NCBI GenBank assembly: GCA_947494825.1
Contig: CANLWN010000009.1
Coordinates: 1-64,000 of the forward strand
DNA from: an uncultured Flavobacteriaceae bacterium
GTDB taxonomy: Bacteria; Bacteroidota; Bacteroidia; Flavobacteriales; Flavobacteriaceae
DNA: 64,000 bases
Direction of reading: 5' to 3'
In this document: one piece after another, positions 7,061-15,113 of the stretch
How the letters are laid out: each line of letters opens with the position of its first letter
Numbering within the stretch: position 1 is the stretch's first letter
The notes under the pieces: model-generated
Told to the model about the DNA's origin: nothing
Database searches by the model: none
What the model saw: only the letters and a program-made list of their open reading frames with translations
Position numbers and translations under genes: made by a program

Positions 7061-8344
7061 TTAAACTTTTTTACGTAATAAACTAGCTCCAACGGCGCAT
7101 TGCAAACATTTGTTCTTGGAACAATAGGTATTGTACAACTGTATGAGGGACTGACTTTCCATGGCATTTTGCCCAACAACGCCCAGGGCTTTAAAATTGG
7201 TTATAATCCGGTTCTCCTCAGGCTTCAGATGGGATATCATGTGAATAAGCTCTTCGTGGCAGTCTGTAGCAGTGTGACGGGCATGACAAAACTTTAAGGG
7301 CAGCAGGGTATTGATGACCAGGAGATCAATGAATTTCATGGAAAGCTTTTTTTTATGCCGCTTTGTAGGCTTGCCAAAGCTAAAATGGGTATCCCAGTAA
7401 GTCGTGGCCGAAATAGTAAAAACACTGTAAATCTCTTCCAAGGAGGTTGCCTTGATCACCTTGCTGAACAAGTTTTGATGGGTCCCGTACAGACAGGCCA
7501 GTTGCGACAGTCGTACGGTCGGGAAATTGGAAGGGCGTAGTTTAAAAAACTCCGGGCGTTGTACGCCCAAGTGTTCCAAGTCGTGTTTATGCGCCAGATA
7601 GCGGTATTCCTTGCGCAGTTCTAAATAATAGGCATCCACAATCCTGTCATCCTCCAAAAAACCGGCTAGGCCGAACAGCACACTTTCCAACTTAAACACC
7701 TTATCGTGCATTTTACGGACCAAGGGGAAATGTAGTGCCCGACCGATACTCAAAAAGGAATCGCCATTGATCTTGGATCCCATATTCTTTAGCAAAAGCA
7801 TAAACAGGACGCTCTCCCAGTCGTTTTTGGAGTGGGCCAACAATTCCATGATCAAACCCGATTTTTGTTCCAAGCGTTCAAAAAAAAGACGCTCCAACCA
7901 GTTTTGCAGCAGTAGGGCGTCGGTATGCCTTAGATTTTTTTCGCAGTTAATGAACGATCTATCTCGCTGGTCAAAGAGTTTCCTGTAGGCGGCCAGCACC
8001 TCGGGGTAAACGTAGTGTTGAAGTTCCAGCGTAGGCACCACTGTCTGGTTTGCGCGAAACACTTGGGCATCGTCCTCCCAGACCACGTGGAGAATTACGT
8101 TGTTGTATTGGGGGTCCGATTCGTGATGGTGAGCGTACCAATCGGAGGACTTTACATGGATTTCCACATTGCCGGCCCAGAGCTGTCCGTCGATATTGAT
8201 TTTGGCGTTCGAAAAATCGGGGCCCGAAAGGGTATTGTAGGTACCAACATCCACTATGGAAACCGCCTCCTTGCCCGAGGTGGTCAATGTTTCCAACTGA
8301 AGCCTTTTGTATTTCCAGATAAAATGAAGCAGTTCTTCCCGCAT
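7061..8344 (-). CDS. DUF2851 family protein
   Basis: A 427-residue soluble protein of a Bacteroidota-enriched family of unknown function. It begins MREELLHFIWKYKRLQ, continues with DVGTYNTLSGPDFSNAKI and NVEIHVKSSDW, all typical of the family, and ends in a cysteine-containing tail (YCSKNKCLQCAVG). The early part (ATG...SGPDF...WAGNVEIH) resembles a nuclease-like fold, but I see no confirmed active site. I use the ATG at 8344 rather than a TTG nine bases upstream. It is the first gene of the operon with PspC and the K+ channel. Confidence 0.83.
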   Translation of the reverse strand: MREELLHFIWKYKRLQLETLTTSGKEAVSIVDVGTYNTLSGPDFSNAKINIDGQLWAGNVEIHVKSSDWYAHHHESDPQYNNVILHVVWEDDAQVFRANQTVVPTLELQHYVYPEVLAAYRKLFDQRDRSFINCEKNLRHTDALLLQNWLERLFFERLEQKSGLIMELLAHSKNDWESVLFMLLLKNMGSKINGDSFLSIGRALHFPLVRKMHDKVFKLESVLFGLAGFLEDDRIVDAYYLELRKEYRYLAHKHDLEHLGVQRPEFFKLRPSNFPTVRLSQLACLYGTHQNLFSKVIKATSLEEIYSVFTISATTYWDTHFSFGKPTKRHKKKLSMKFIDLLVINTLLPLKFCHARHTATDCHEELIHMISHLKPEENRIITNFKALGVVGQNAMESQSLIQLYNTYCSKNKCLQCAVGASLLRKKV

Positions 8345-8355
8345 GTACCTCAAAT

Positions 8356-8376
8356 AAAAAATCCCGCCTGGGCGGG
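8356..8376 (-). terminator. Intrinsic terminator after the rhodanese gene
   Basis: On the minus strand CCCGCC-CA-GGCGGG is followed by A and six T. It lies between the rhodanese stop (8398) and the DUF2851 start (8344), so DUF2851 needs its own promoter or read-through. Confidence 0.85.
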
Positions 8377-8397
8377 AGGATTACGGGAGCATTAATT

Positions 8398-8709
8398 TTA
8401 TTCCGTGACTTCGCCTTCCCACTCCATAAAACCACCTTCGAGATTATAGGCGTTGGCGAAACCAGCATTTTCCATTAGGGCACACGCTTGTCCGCTGCGA
8501 TTGCCCGATCTACAATATACGTAGTAATTTTTGCTCTTGTCCAATTTTTCCAATTCATCCAAAAATTCCTGCCCCAAATAAATATCGATATTGGTAGCGT
8601 TCGGAATATAGCCGTCCTCCACTTCTTCCGGGGTGCGCACATCCAGTATAAAGGCGTTGTCATCCTGTTGTAGTTGTTCTGCCCATTCTTCTTGAGATAA
8701 ATCTGCCAT
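8398..8709 (-). CDS. Single-domain rhodanese-like protein
   Basis: A 103-residue cytosolic sulfurtransferase domain. DVRTPEEVEDGYIPNATNIDI is the CH2A-type motif and the catalytic loop is YCRSGNRS with the nucleophile Cys66. Single-domain rhodaneses of the GlpE/PspE type move sulfane sulfur to thiol acceptors. It is flanked by terminators on both sides and so is probably monocistronic. The physiological acceptor is unknown. Confidence 0.9.
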   Translation of the reverse strand: MADLSQEEWAEQLQQDDNAFILDVRTPEEVEDGYIPNATNIDIYLGQEFLDELEKLDKSKNYYVYCRSGNRSGQACALMENAGFANAYNLEGGFMEWEGEVTE

Positions 8710-8736
8710 TTTTTAATCTTTTAGAGCTACAAAAAT

Positions 8737-8767
8737 AAAAATCCGAAGGAAAAACCTCCGGATTTTT
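8737..8767 (-). terminator. Bidirectional-type hairpin between redoxin and rhodanese genes
   Basis: Arms at 8737-8749 (AAAAATCCGAAGG) and 8755-8767 pair with one G/A mismatch around an A5 loop, giving T runs on either strand. On the minus strand it terminates the TlpA-redoxin transcript, 21 bp after the redoxin stop. Confidence 0.82.
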
Positions 8768-8788
8768 GAACAATATCTTGGTGGAGCA

Positions 8789-9406
8789 TCAAACTTTTAT
8801 GGAACAACCGATCGCCCTTGTGGTCTTTACCTCTATCTCAGCGCCCTGTAACATGGCGTCCACGGCATTTTCCACATACTTTTCCTCCACCGCACCGGCA
8901 TTGGAAGAATTGTCGTCTATGGTGCCGATATACCGTACAATGTTTCCACCCCCTGTTTTTTCCAAAAGAAAAACGTGCGGGGTTCGGGTGGCCCCGTACT
9001 GCGGAAAGATCTCCTGGCCTTCATCCAATAGGTAGGGAAAGGGAAATCCCTTAGCCTCTGCCCGTTCCTGCATCTTTTTATAACTATCCGATGGTTGCAC
9101 AGCTGGGTTGTTCGGGTTTATGGCAATCACCGGTACGCCCTTAGGTTTATATTTTTGGTCCAAAGCTATGATTCTATCCTCATAGGCCACGGAGTACGGA
9201 CAACTGTTGCAGGTAAAAATGACCAAATAGCCCTTGGCGTCCGCGTAATCGGACAGGGAAACCATTTTACCATCCACGTTTTTCAGTTCAAAATCCGTTG
9301 CCTTGTCGCCAATAGCGTATCCTGGTGGTCCAGATAGGGCGTTATAGGTAAATGAGCTCGCCAGCGCCACAAACGCTAACAGTCCGAAAATTTTAAGTGT
9401 TTTCAT
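8789..9406 (-). CDS. Exported thioredoxin-fold redoxin (AhpC/TSA type)
   Basis: A 205-residue protein with a signal peptide (MKTLKIFGLLAFVALASS) and an AhpC/TSA-like fold starting at GDKATDFELKNVDG. The active site is CNSC at 66-69 in TCNSCPYS. A long insertion around SYKKMQERAEAKGFPFPYLLDEGQEI is typical of a flavobacterial thioredoxin-family group. It probably acts as a periplasmic thiol oxidoreductase or peroxidase. The TlpA-like gene ends 4 bp before its start, so the two form a redox operon. Confidence 0.84.
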   Translation of the reverse strand: MKTLKIFGLLAFVALASSFTYNALSGPPGYAIGDKATDFELKNVDGKMVSLSDYADAKGYLVIFTCNSCPYSVAYEDRIIALDQKYKPKGVPVIAINPNNPAVQPSDSYKKMQERAEAKGFPFPYLLDEGQEIFPQYGATRTPHVFLLEKTGGGNIVRYIGTIDDNSSNAGAVEEKYVENAVDAMLQGAEIEVKTTRAIGCSIKV

Positions 9407-9410
9407 AAGG

Positions 9411-9956
9411 CTATCCTTTTAAAAATTTATCCAATTCCGATTTGAGTTCATCATACTCGAACGATTGTTCGTAAAAGCTGCGGTTCCCATCCCTGTAAAT
9501 CAGTGTTGCCGGAATGGCACCGGACCAATTCTGGTCTACCTTAGGTATCCAGGTATTTTGTTTGGGGTCATCCAGAATCACCACTTTGGACTTCAGCCCC
9601 TTTTTTTCAATAAAAGGAACCAAATGGGATTTCCACATCCTGGGCATATCCAAACTTACCAGGATAACCTCAACACCATTGTCTTTTTGCTCTGCGTTCA
9701 GCTTTTCAAAATGAGGAAGTTCCCGAACGCAAGGCGCACACCAAGTGGCCCAAAAATTAATGACATAGGTCTTGCCGTCCTCTTTATGGAGCAAAGGTTC
9801 CAAACCTGCGAAATCATATACAGGCAAGTTCAGATCATCCTCTACGGGTGCCACCTCTTCGGGCATATTGGCCTGCAAGTTGTTTTGTTCTTTGCGCTCT
9901 CCCCTACCACAGCCTAGAAAAAGAACGATGCATAAGGGAACAAGAAACCTGTACAT
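9411..9956 (-). CDS. TlpA-family thioredoxin lipoprotein
   Basis: A 181-residue lipoprotein: the lipobox LFLGC places the lipidated Cys at 16. The thioredoxin domain carries WCAPC (Cys73 and Cys76) in NFWATWCAPCVRELPHFEKL and a cis-proline near GAIPATLIYRDG. TlpA/ResA-like proteins reduce disulfides in the periplasm, for example in cytochrome c maturation. It is the first gene of a two-gene operon with the redoxin and is divergent from marR. Confidence 0.87.
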   Translation of the reverse strand: MYRFLVPLCIVLFLGCGRGERKEQNNLQANMPEEVAPVEDDLNLPVYDFAGLEPLLHKEDGKTYVINFWATWCAPCVRELPHFEKLNAEQKDNGVEVILVSLDMPRMWKSHLVPFIEKKGLKSKVVILDDPKQNTWIPKVDQNWSGAIPATLIYRDGNRSFYEQSFEYDELKSELDKFLKG

Positions 9957-10058
9957 AAACTGGATTTTATTCCCATAAAATTAACCATCGATTGTTGCGT
10001 CAATACGTTTTTAACATAAAATTATCAGTTAAAAACATGGCGAGGCCAAAATTTGACA

Positions 10059-10075
10059 TACATTTGTATATACAA
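10059..10075 (+). promoter_or_regulatory. Promoter -7 box with overlapping palindrome before marR
   Basis: TACATTTG at 10059-10066 matches the flavobacterial -7 consensus TAnnTTTG. A perfect 12-bp palindrome TTGTATATACAA at 10064-10075 overlaps its 3' end and would cover the start of transcription. This is the expected geometry for MarR autorepression. A -33 TTG at the right spacing is not evident. Confidence 0.6.
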
Positions 10076-10088
10076 TTGTTGTATAGAC

Positions 10089-10535
10089 ATGAACGTAGAG
10101 AAAATTATCAAGACGGAAAAACAAATGCCGTTGGAGGCAAGGACGATCATCCATCTTATCCTGGTACAGAACAAGACCACGGAGATCGTTGCCAATGCGC
10201 TAAAACCTTTTGAGGTTTCCCAACAGCAATTTAACGTCCTGCGTATCCTTAGGGGGCAACGGGGCAAACCGGCCAATCTTTCTACCATCAACGAACGTAT
10301 GGTCGCCAAAATGAGCAATACCACGCGTCTGATCGACAAATTGCTGGCGCGCGGCTATGTGCAACGCATCGTTTGCGAAGCCAATAGAAGAAAAGTGGAG
10401 ATTACCATTACCGAGGCCGGTATAGCGGCCCTTTCCAAAATGGACAAGGCCGTCGCCAAAGCGGAGAAGGTCATCCTACAAAACTTCAACAAAAAAGAAT
10501 TGAAACAGTTAAACAGTTTATTGGACAAATTTTAG
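10089..10535 (+). CDS. MarR-family transcriptional regulator
   Basis: A 148-residue winged-helix regulator. Helices flanking the domain (LILVQNKTTEIVANALKPFEVSQQQFNVLRIL), the recognition region (STINERMVAKMSNTTRLIDKLLARGYVQR) and the wing (EANRRKVEITITEAG) follow the MarR pattern. The ATG at 10089 is preferred to a TTG at 10053, because the latter falls inside the promoter. The nitroreductase gene starts 5 bp after its stop, so it probably controls itself and that enzyme. MarR proteins often respond to phenolic or oxidising compounds; the ligand here is unknown. Confidence 0.9.
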   Translation: MNVEKIIKTEKQMPLEARTIIHLILVQNKTTEIVANALKPFEVSQQQFNVLRILRGQRGKPANLSTINERMVAKMSNTTRLIDKLLARGYVQRIVCEANRRKVEITITEAGIAALSKMDKAVAKAEKVILQNFNKKELKQLNSLLDKF

Positions 10536-10540
10536 ACCCT

Positions 10541-11173
10541 ATGGATCCCTATTTAAAAAGCTTAAACTGGCGTTATGCCACCAAAAAATTCGACGATAAA
10601 AAAAAGGTTTCCCAAGAGGACCTGGATACCCTTGTACGCGCCATGCAGCTGAGTGTATCTTCCTATGGGCTTCAGCCTTATCACGTATTTATAATTTCCG
10701 ATGCGGCCCTAAGAGAGCAACTGAAATCGGTTTCCTGGGGACAGTCGCAAATAACAGACGCCTCGCACCTTATCGTTTTTGCCAATAAGACGGCGGTAGA
10801 CGATGAGCTGATAGATTCCTACCTGGACAAGGTGAGCGAGACCCGAGGAATCCCCAAGGATGGCCTTAGCGGATATGGCGACTTTATGAAATCAAAATTA
10901 TTGCCGCTCGACGACGGTACCAAGGCCGGATGGACCGCAAGACAGACCTATATTGCGCTTGGCAACCTCCTTTCTGCGGCGGCGAGTCTTCAAATAGACG
11001 CCTGTCCTATGGAAGGCTTTGAACCCGAAGCCTACAACGAAATTCTTGGGCTGAAGGAAAAGGGGCTCAATGCCGCTGTGGTGGCTACCATTGGTTACCG
11101 TTCCGAAGCTGACGAAACACAGCACTACAAAAAAGTAAGACGCTCCAAGAAGGAGTTATTTACCCATTTATAA
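10541..11173 (+). CDS. NAD(P)H-dependent nitroreductase family oxidoreductase
   Basis: A 210-residue FMN enzyme of the NfsB-like nitroreductase family. The N-terminal LNWRYATKKFD motif, SSYGLQPYHVFIISD, TARQTYIALGNLLSAAASLQIDACPMEGF and a C-terminal GYRSEADETQHYKKVRRSK are family hallmarks; FMN binding residues lie in the first and last of these. It reduces quinones, nitroaromatics or similar electrophiles. Immediate coupling to marR suggests inducible detoxification. Confidence 0.9.
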   Translation: MDPYLKSLNWRYATKKFDDKKKVSQEDLDTLVRAMQLSVSSYGLQPYHVFIISDAALREQLKSVSWGQSQITDASHLIVFANKTAVDDELIDSYLDKVSETRGIPKDGLSGYGDFMKSKLLPLDDGTKAGWTARQTYIALGNLLSAAASLQIDACPMEGFEPEAYNEILGLKEKGLNAAVVATIGYRSEADETQHYKKVRRSKKELFTHL

Positions 11174-11219
11174 TTTTTAACATCAGAAACAATCATTAAC
11201 AGAAATTAAAATCAAAATC

Positions 11220-11798
11220 ATGAAAAGAAATGCACTAAGTATGGTAATGGCCCTGGTATTCGGATTTTCCGCAACGGCCAACACGCCCATAGACGGGGAG
11301 AAAAAAGAAGTAAAGGCCAGCGAAAGCAAAGTGACCTGGAAAGCGTATAAGGTTACTGGGTCCCACACCGGAACGGTGGATCTAAAACAAGGTTCCCTTT
11401 TGTTTGAAGAGGGCAAGCTTACCGGTGGAGAGTTCGTAGTGGACATGTCCACTTTGGTCTCTACCGATCTGGAAGGAGAGTACAAAGGCAAATTGGAGGG
11501 GCATCTTAAATCCGACGACTTTTTTAGCGTTGCAAATCATCCTACCTCCAAGTTGGTTTTCACCAGTGTGGAAGTTTCGGGCAAAAATTCGTACAAAGTG
11601 GTTGGCGACCTCACCATAAAGGGAATTACCAAGCCTGTAAGCTTTGATGTTTCCGTTTACGGAAGCAAGGCCACGGCGACCTTAAAGATAGATCGTGCCA
11701 AATACGATGTGAAATATGGCTCCGGAAGTTTCTTTGAAAATCTTGGCGATAAGACCATATACGATGAATTTGATTTGGTCGTTGACTTGGAATTCTAA
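11220..11798 (+). CDS. YceI-family exported lipid-binding protein
   Basis: A 192-residue protein with an apparent signal peptide (MKRNALSMVMALVFGFSATA) followed by the YceI lipocalin-like beta barrel: SKVTWKAYKVTGSHTGTVDLKQG, GEFVVDMSTL, LEGHLKSDDFF and VVGDLTIKGITKPVSFDV. YceI proteins bind polyisoprenoid or other hydrophobic molecules in the periplasm. It lies 46 bp after the nitroreductase and ends in a strong terminator, so it may be the third gene of the MarR-controlled unit. Confidence 0.9.
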   Translation: MKRNALSMVMALVFGFSATANTPIDGEKKEVKASESKVTWKAYKVTGSHTGTVDLKQGSLLFEEGKLTGGEFVVDMSTLVSTDLEGEYKGKLEGHLKSDDFFSVANHPTSKLVFTSVEVSGKNSYKVVGDLTIKGITKPVSFDVSVYGSKATATLKIDRAKYDVKYGSGSFFENLGDKTIYDEFDLVVDLEF

Positions 11799-11821
11799 AC
11801 GATCATTGGTTTAGTGTTAGT

Positions 11822-11859
11822 GGACCCTGCCCTAAAATTTAGGTCAGGGTCCATTTTTT
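11822..11859 (+). terminator. Intrinsic terminator after yceI
   Basis: GGACCCTG and CAGGGTCC close a stem extended by CC/GG pairs around an AT-rich loop, then ATTTTTT. It insulates the trp promoter from the upstream unit. Confidence 0.88.
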
Positions 11860-11872
11860 AAATCCTTAAAAT

Positions 11873-11902
11873 TTGTCAGTTTAAAATTCCTTTCTATATT
11901 TG
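11873..11902 (+). promoter_or_regulatory. trp operon promoter
   Basis: TTG at 11873-11875 and TATATTTG at 11895-11902 are separated by 19 bp, an exact match to the Bacteroidota TTG-N17..23-TAnnTTTG promoter. Transcription should start about 3-8 nt after the -7 box, at or next to the leader-peptide ATG (11908). Confidence 0.8.
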
Positions 11903-11907
11903 ACCAA

Positions 11908-11964
11908 ATGAAACGAAGAACGGTAAATACTTGGTGGTGGAAAAACTTACGTCAGACGTCGTGA
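11908..11964 (+). CDS. trpL: trp operon leader peptide
   Basis: An 18-residue peptide, MKRRTVNTWWWKNLRQTS, with three consecutive tryptophan codons at 11932-11940. It lies between a consensus promoter and an attenuator hairpin 137 bp before trpE. Stalling of the ribosome at the Trp codons under tryptophan shortage would favour the antiterminator. There is no SD, and the ATG is only 5 nt from the -7 box, so the transcript is probably leaderless or nearly so. Too short for homology alone, but the Trp triplet plus context make the call firm. Confidence 0.9.
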   Translation: MKRRTVNTWWWKNLRQTS

Positions 11965-11973
11965 GCTAAGCAC

Positions 11974-12023
11974 CCTTGTACATCAACATACAAAAGGCTT
12001 GTCAAATCACGACAAGCCTTTTT
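11974..12023 (+). terminator. trp attenuator with possible antiterminator
   Basis: The terminator stem pairs 11992-12003 (AAAAGGCTTGTC) with 12011-12022 around a 7-nt loop, followed by a T-rich tract (TTTTTATTTT). A competing pairing of CCTTGTA (11974-11980) with TACAAAAGG (11989-11997), bulging two A, would break its 5' arm. GGTG in the Trp codons (11933-11936) can pair with CACC (11971-11974), giving the classical 1:2 / 2:3 / 3:4 alternatives. Confidence 0.85.
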
Positions 12024-12062
12024 ATTTTATACATATCTATTGAAAAAAAGTAGCCTTTAAAG

Positions 12063-12083
12063 ATTTCCGCCTTTTGCGGAAAT
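12063..12083. repeat. Short REP-like hairpin before trpE
   Basis: ATTTCCGC and GCGGAAAT form a perfect 8-bp stem around CTTTT, followed by GACA. The layout resembles half of the inverted-repeat element between trpB and trpA (stem, then ATGACA). It lies 18 bp before the trpE ATG and could affect trpE translation or mRNA stability. Confidence 0.5.
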
Positions 12084-12100
12084 GACAATAAATTTCGCTC

Positions 12101-13498
12101 ATGAAATATTCGCTCAACACCTATTATACCAAAATCCTCGCGGACACCATTACGCCGGTAAGTATCTATCTTAAAATACGCGACAGGTTTCCCAATAGTA
12201 TCCTTTTGGAAAGTAGCGACTACCGTGCCAACGATAATAGTTTTTCCTATATCTGCTGTAACCCCATCGCTTCCATCAAAGTTCAAGATGAGATGGTAAA
12301 GGAGCACTTCCCGGATGGGGATCAACGCACGACCCCGATTACTTCCCAGACCGATGTAGTGCAGCTGATTCATGACTTTAGCCAAAATTTCAGCACGAAG
12401 GACAACGGTTTCAAGTTTATCAACAACGGTCTGTTTGGCTATATGGCCTATGATGCCGTGCGCTATTTTGAGGCCATCGATATCACAAAAAAAGAGGGCG
12501 ATTTGGGTATCCCCGATATTTACTATGCGGTCTATCAAAATATCATTGCGATCAACCATTTCAAAAACGAAGCTTATATTTTTGCCCACTGTTATGAAAC
12601 CGAGAACAATATCCCGGAGATAGAGCAGATCCTTACCATCAAAAATTTTGCGTCCTACAATTTTTCAAAAACCGGTGAGCCTACCTCCAATTTAAGGGAC
12701 GAGGAATATTTGGAACATGTAGCACTGGCCAAAAAACACTGTCATAGGGGTGATGTCTTTCAACTGGTACTGTCGCGTAGGTTTTCACAGGATTTTAAGG
12801 GCGATGAATTTAATGTGTACCGCGCTTTGCGTTCCATTAACCCCTCTCCCTATCTGTTCTATTTTGATTATGGGGATTTTAAGATATTTGGAAGTTCCCC
12901 GGAAGCCCAGCTGGTGGTGCATGATGGCAAGGCCGAAATACATCCTATAGCCGGAACGTTCAAAAGAACCGGCAATGACGAACAGGATGCCCTTCTGGCC
13001 AAAAAATTGACCGAGGATGATAAAGAAAATAGCGAGCACGTAATGCTGGTAGACCTGGCACGGAACGATCTTAGCCGAAATGGCAATATGGTAAACGTTG
13101 AAAATTATAGGGAAGTACAGTTCTTCTCCCATGTTATCCATTTGGTTTCCAAGGTCACTGGAAAAAAGAAGCCTGATATTCCCACCATGAAGGTGGTGGC
13201 AGACACCTTTCCGGCGGGAACCTTGAGCGGCGCTCCCAAGCACATGGCTATGCATCTCATAGAAAAATATGAAAAAACAAGTAGGGACTATTATGGAGGC
13301 GCTATTGGCTTCATGGATTTTAAGGGAAACTTTAACCACGCCATTATGATACGTACCTTTTTAAGCAAGAATCACCGCTTGCATTACCAGGCCGGTGCAG
13401 GTTTGGTGGCAGCGTCGGACCCGGAAACGGAACTACAGGAAACCTTCAATAAACTGGGCGCCCTCACCAAGGCACTGGAAATCGCTGAAACCATTTAA
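12101..13498 (+). CDS. trpE: Anthranilate synthase component I
   Basis: A 465-residue chorismate-using enzyme that with TrpG makes anthranilate. The N-terminal LLESSDYRANDNSFSYICCNP carries the LLES feedback-inhibition element that binds tryptophan. The catalytic half has the chorismate-binding pattern: FQLVLSRRF, SPSPYLFYFDYGDF-type strand, GSSPEAQLVVHDGKAEIHPIAGT, ENSEHVMLVDLARNDLSRNG, and DTFPAGTLSGAPK. It is the first structural gene of trpEGDCFBA, so the operon is under both attenuation and end-product inhibition. Confidence 0.96.
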   Translation: MKYSLNTYYTKILADTITPVSIYLKIRDRFPNSILLESSDYRANDNSFSYICCNPIASIKVQDEMVKEHFPDGDQRTTPITSQTDVVQLIHDFSQNFSTKDNGFKFINNGLFGYMAYDAVRYFEAIDITKKEGDLGIPDIYYAVYQNIIAINHFKNEAYIFAHCYETENNIPEIEQILTIKNFASYNFSKTGEPTSNLRDEEYLEHVALAKKHCHRGDVFQLVLSRRFSQDFKGDEFNVYRALRSINPSPYLFYFDYGDFKIFGSSPEAQLVVHDGKAEIHPIAGTFKRTGNDEQDALLAKKLTEDDKENSEHVMLVDLARNDLSRNGNMVNVENYREVQFFSHVIHLVSKVTGKKKPDIPTMKVVADTFPAGTLSGAPKHMAMHLIEKYEKTSRDYYGGAIGFMDFKGNFNHAIMIRTFLSKNHRLHYQAGAGLVAASDPETELQETFNKLGALTKALEIAETI

Positions 13499-13508
13499 AG
13501 AAAGGAAA

Positions 13509-14072
13509 ATGGAAAAAATACTGATGATAGACAACTACGATAGTTTTACCTATAATCTGGTGCATTACCTGGAAGATCTGGACTGTGAGGTGGTGGTCAA
13601 AAGAAACGACCAACTACAGTTGGAGGAAGTGGATTCCTTTGAGAAAATCGTGCTTTCCCCAGGACCTGGGATACCGGATGAGGCCGGGCTGCTCAAAGAA
13701 ATCATAGCTACCTATGCCCCCACTAAGAAAATATTTGGCGTGTGCCTGGGGCAACAGGCCATAGGTGAGGTATTTGGTGGCACTATCGTAAACCTGGAGG
13801 AGGTGTACCACGGCATTGCAACCAAAATAAAAATTACACAAGGAGATCCATTGTTTCAGGATCTACCAAGGGAAATTGAAGTGGGCCGTTATCACTCCTG
13901 GGTGGTCCATGCCGACCTTCCCGAGGCCCTAGAGGCTACATCCTACGATGAAAACGGGCAAATTATGTCCTTGCGCCATAAAGAATACCATGTGTCGGCG
14001 GTACAATTCCATCCAGAATCCGTGCTGACCCCCTATGGAAAAAAGATCTTGGAAAACTGGTTAAAAAATTAG
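13509..14072 (+). CDS. trpG: Anthranilate synthase component II (glutamine amidotransferase)
   Basis: A 187-residue class I glutamine amidotransferase supplying ammonia to TrpE. It begins MEKILMIDNYDSFTYNLVHYL. The nucleophile Cys is in FGVCLGQQAIGE, and the His-x-Glu pair is in QFHPESVLTPYGK. Length is that of a stand-alone TrpG. I start at the ATG 10 bp after trpE; the longer frame upstream overlaps trpE. Confidence 0.96.
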   Translation: MEKILMIDNYDSFTYNLVHYLEDLDCEVVVKRNDQLQLEEVDSFEKIVLSPGPGIPDEAGLLKEIIATYAPTKKIFGVCLGQQAIGEVFGGTIVNLEEVYHGIATKIKITQGDPLFQDLPREIEVGRYHSWVVHADLPEALEATSYDENGQIMSLRHKEYHVSAVQFHPESVLTPYGKKILENWLKN

Positions 14073-14110
14073 GCTTATCGGGAAGATGGGCCTGCTTAAT
14101 CCAAAGTAAA

Positions 14111-15106
14111 ATGAAAGAAACGCTCAATAGCTTGATCAACCACGACATCCTCTCCAAGGAGGATGCCAAAGAAATTTTGGTGAATATCGCCAAAGGCGCT
14201 TACAATCCCAGTCAGATTGCAGCTTTTTTAACGGTCTATATGATGCGGAGTATTACCATCGAGGAATTGGAGGGTTTCCGCGATGCATTGCTAGAGCTAT
14301 GTTTGGCCGTGGACCTTTCGGCCTACGACCCCGTAGATCTATGCGGCACAGGGGGTGATGGAAAGGACACCTTTAATATTTCCACTTTGGCCTCCTTCAT
14401 CACGGCAGGAGCAGGGGTAAAGGTCACCAAACACGGCAACTATGGGGTTTCCTCCAAGTGTGGAAGTAGCAATGTGATGGAATATCTGGGCATCAAATTC
14501 AGTAATGAAGCGGATTTCCTCGAAAAATCTTTGGACAAGGCGGGCATTTGTGTCCTACATGCGCCCTTGTTCCATCCTGCCATGAAAAACGTGGCCCCCA
14601 TTAGGAGGGAGCTTGGGGTGAAGACCTTTTTCAATATGCTGGGTCCCATGGTTAACCCAGCCTTTCCCAAAAATCAGATGGTAGGTGTGTTCAATCTGGA
14701 ATTGGCACGGATGTACGGATACCTCTATCAGAATACCAACAAAAGATTTACCGTATTACACGCCCTGGATGGATATGATGAAATATCGCTTACCGGGAAT
14801 ACCAAGACCATTTCCAACCACTCGGAGGGCATATTAAGACCCTCGGACTTTGGTGTCCCCAGTATTTCACAAGCCGATATCGCGGGGGGTGAAAGCATAG
14901 CCGACTCCGCAAAGATTTTTGTGGACATCCTTAGCGGACAGGGAACCGAGGCGCAGAACAATGTGGTTTGTGCCAATGCGGGCATGGCGATAGCCACGGT
15001 AAAGGAGACCACACCCAGAGAAGGATTTGAACAGGCAAAGGCCGCCTTGCTTAGCGGAAAAGGATTGGAGGCCCTAAAAAAAGTACAGGAACTGAGCAGG
15101 AATTAA
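14111..15106 (+). CDS. trpD: Anthranilate phosphoribosyltransferase
   Basis: A 331-residue enzyme transferring phosphoribose from PRPP to anthranilate. The PRPP loop CGTGGDGKDTFNIST is intact, followed by KHGNYGVSSKCGSSNVMEYLG and the MNPA-like region MKNVAPIRRELGVKTFFNMLGPMVNP. It lies 38 bp after trpG and 7 bp before trpC. Confidence 0.96.
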   Translation: MKETLNSLINHDILSKEDAKEILVNIAKGAYNPSQIAAFLTVYMMRSITIEELEGFRDALLELCLAVDLSAYDPVDLCGTGGDGKDTFNISTLASFITAGAGVKVTKHGNYGVSSKCGSSNVMEYLGIKFSNEADFLEKSLDKAGICVLHAPLFHPAMKNVAPIRRELGVKTFFNMLGPMVNPAFPKNQMVGVFNLELARMYGYLYQNTNKRFTVLHALDGYDEISLTGNTKTISNHSEGILRPSDFGVPSISQADIAGGESIADSAKIFVDILSGQGTEAQNNVVCANAGMAIATVKETTPREGFEQAKAALLSGKGLEALKKVQELSRN

Positions 15107-15113
15107 TTATCTA

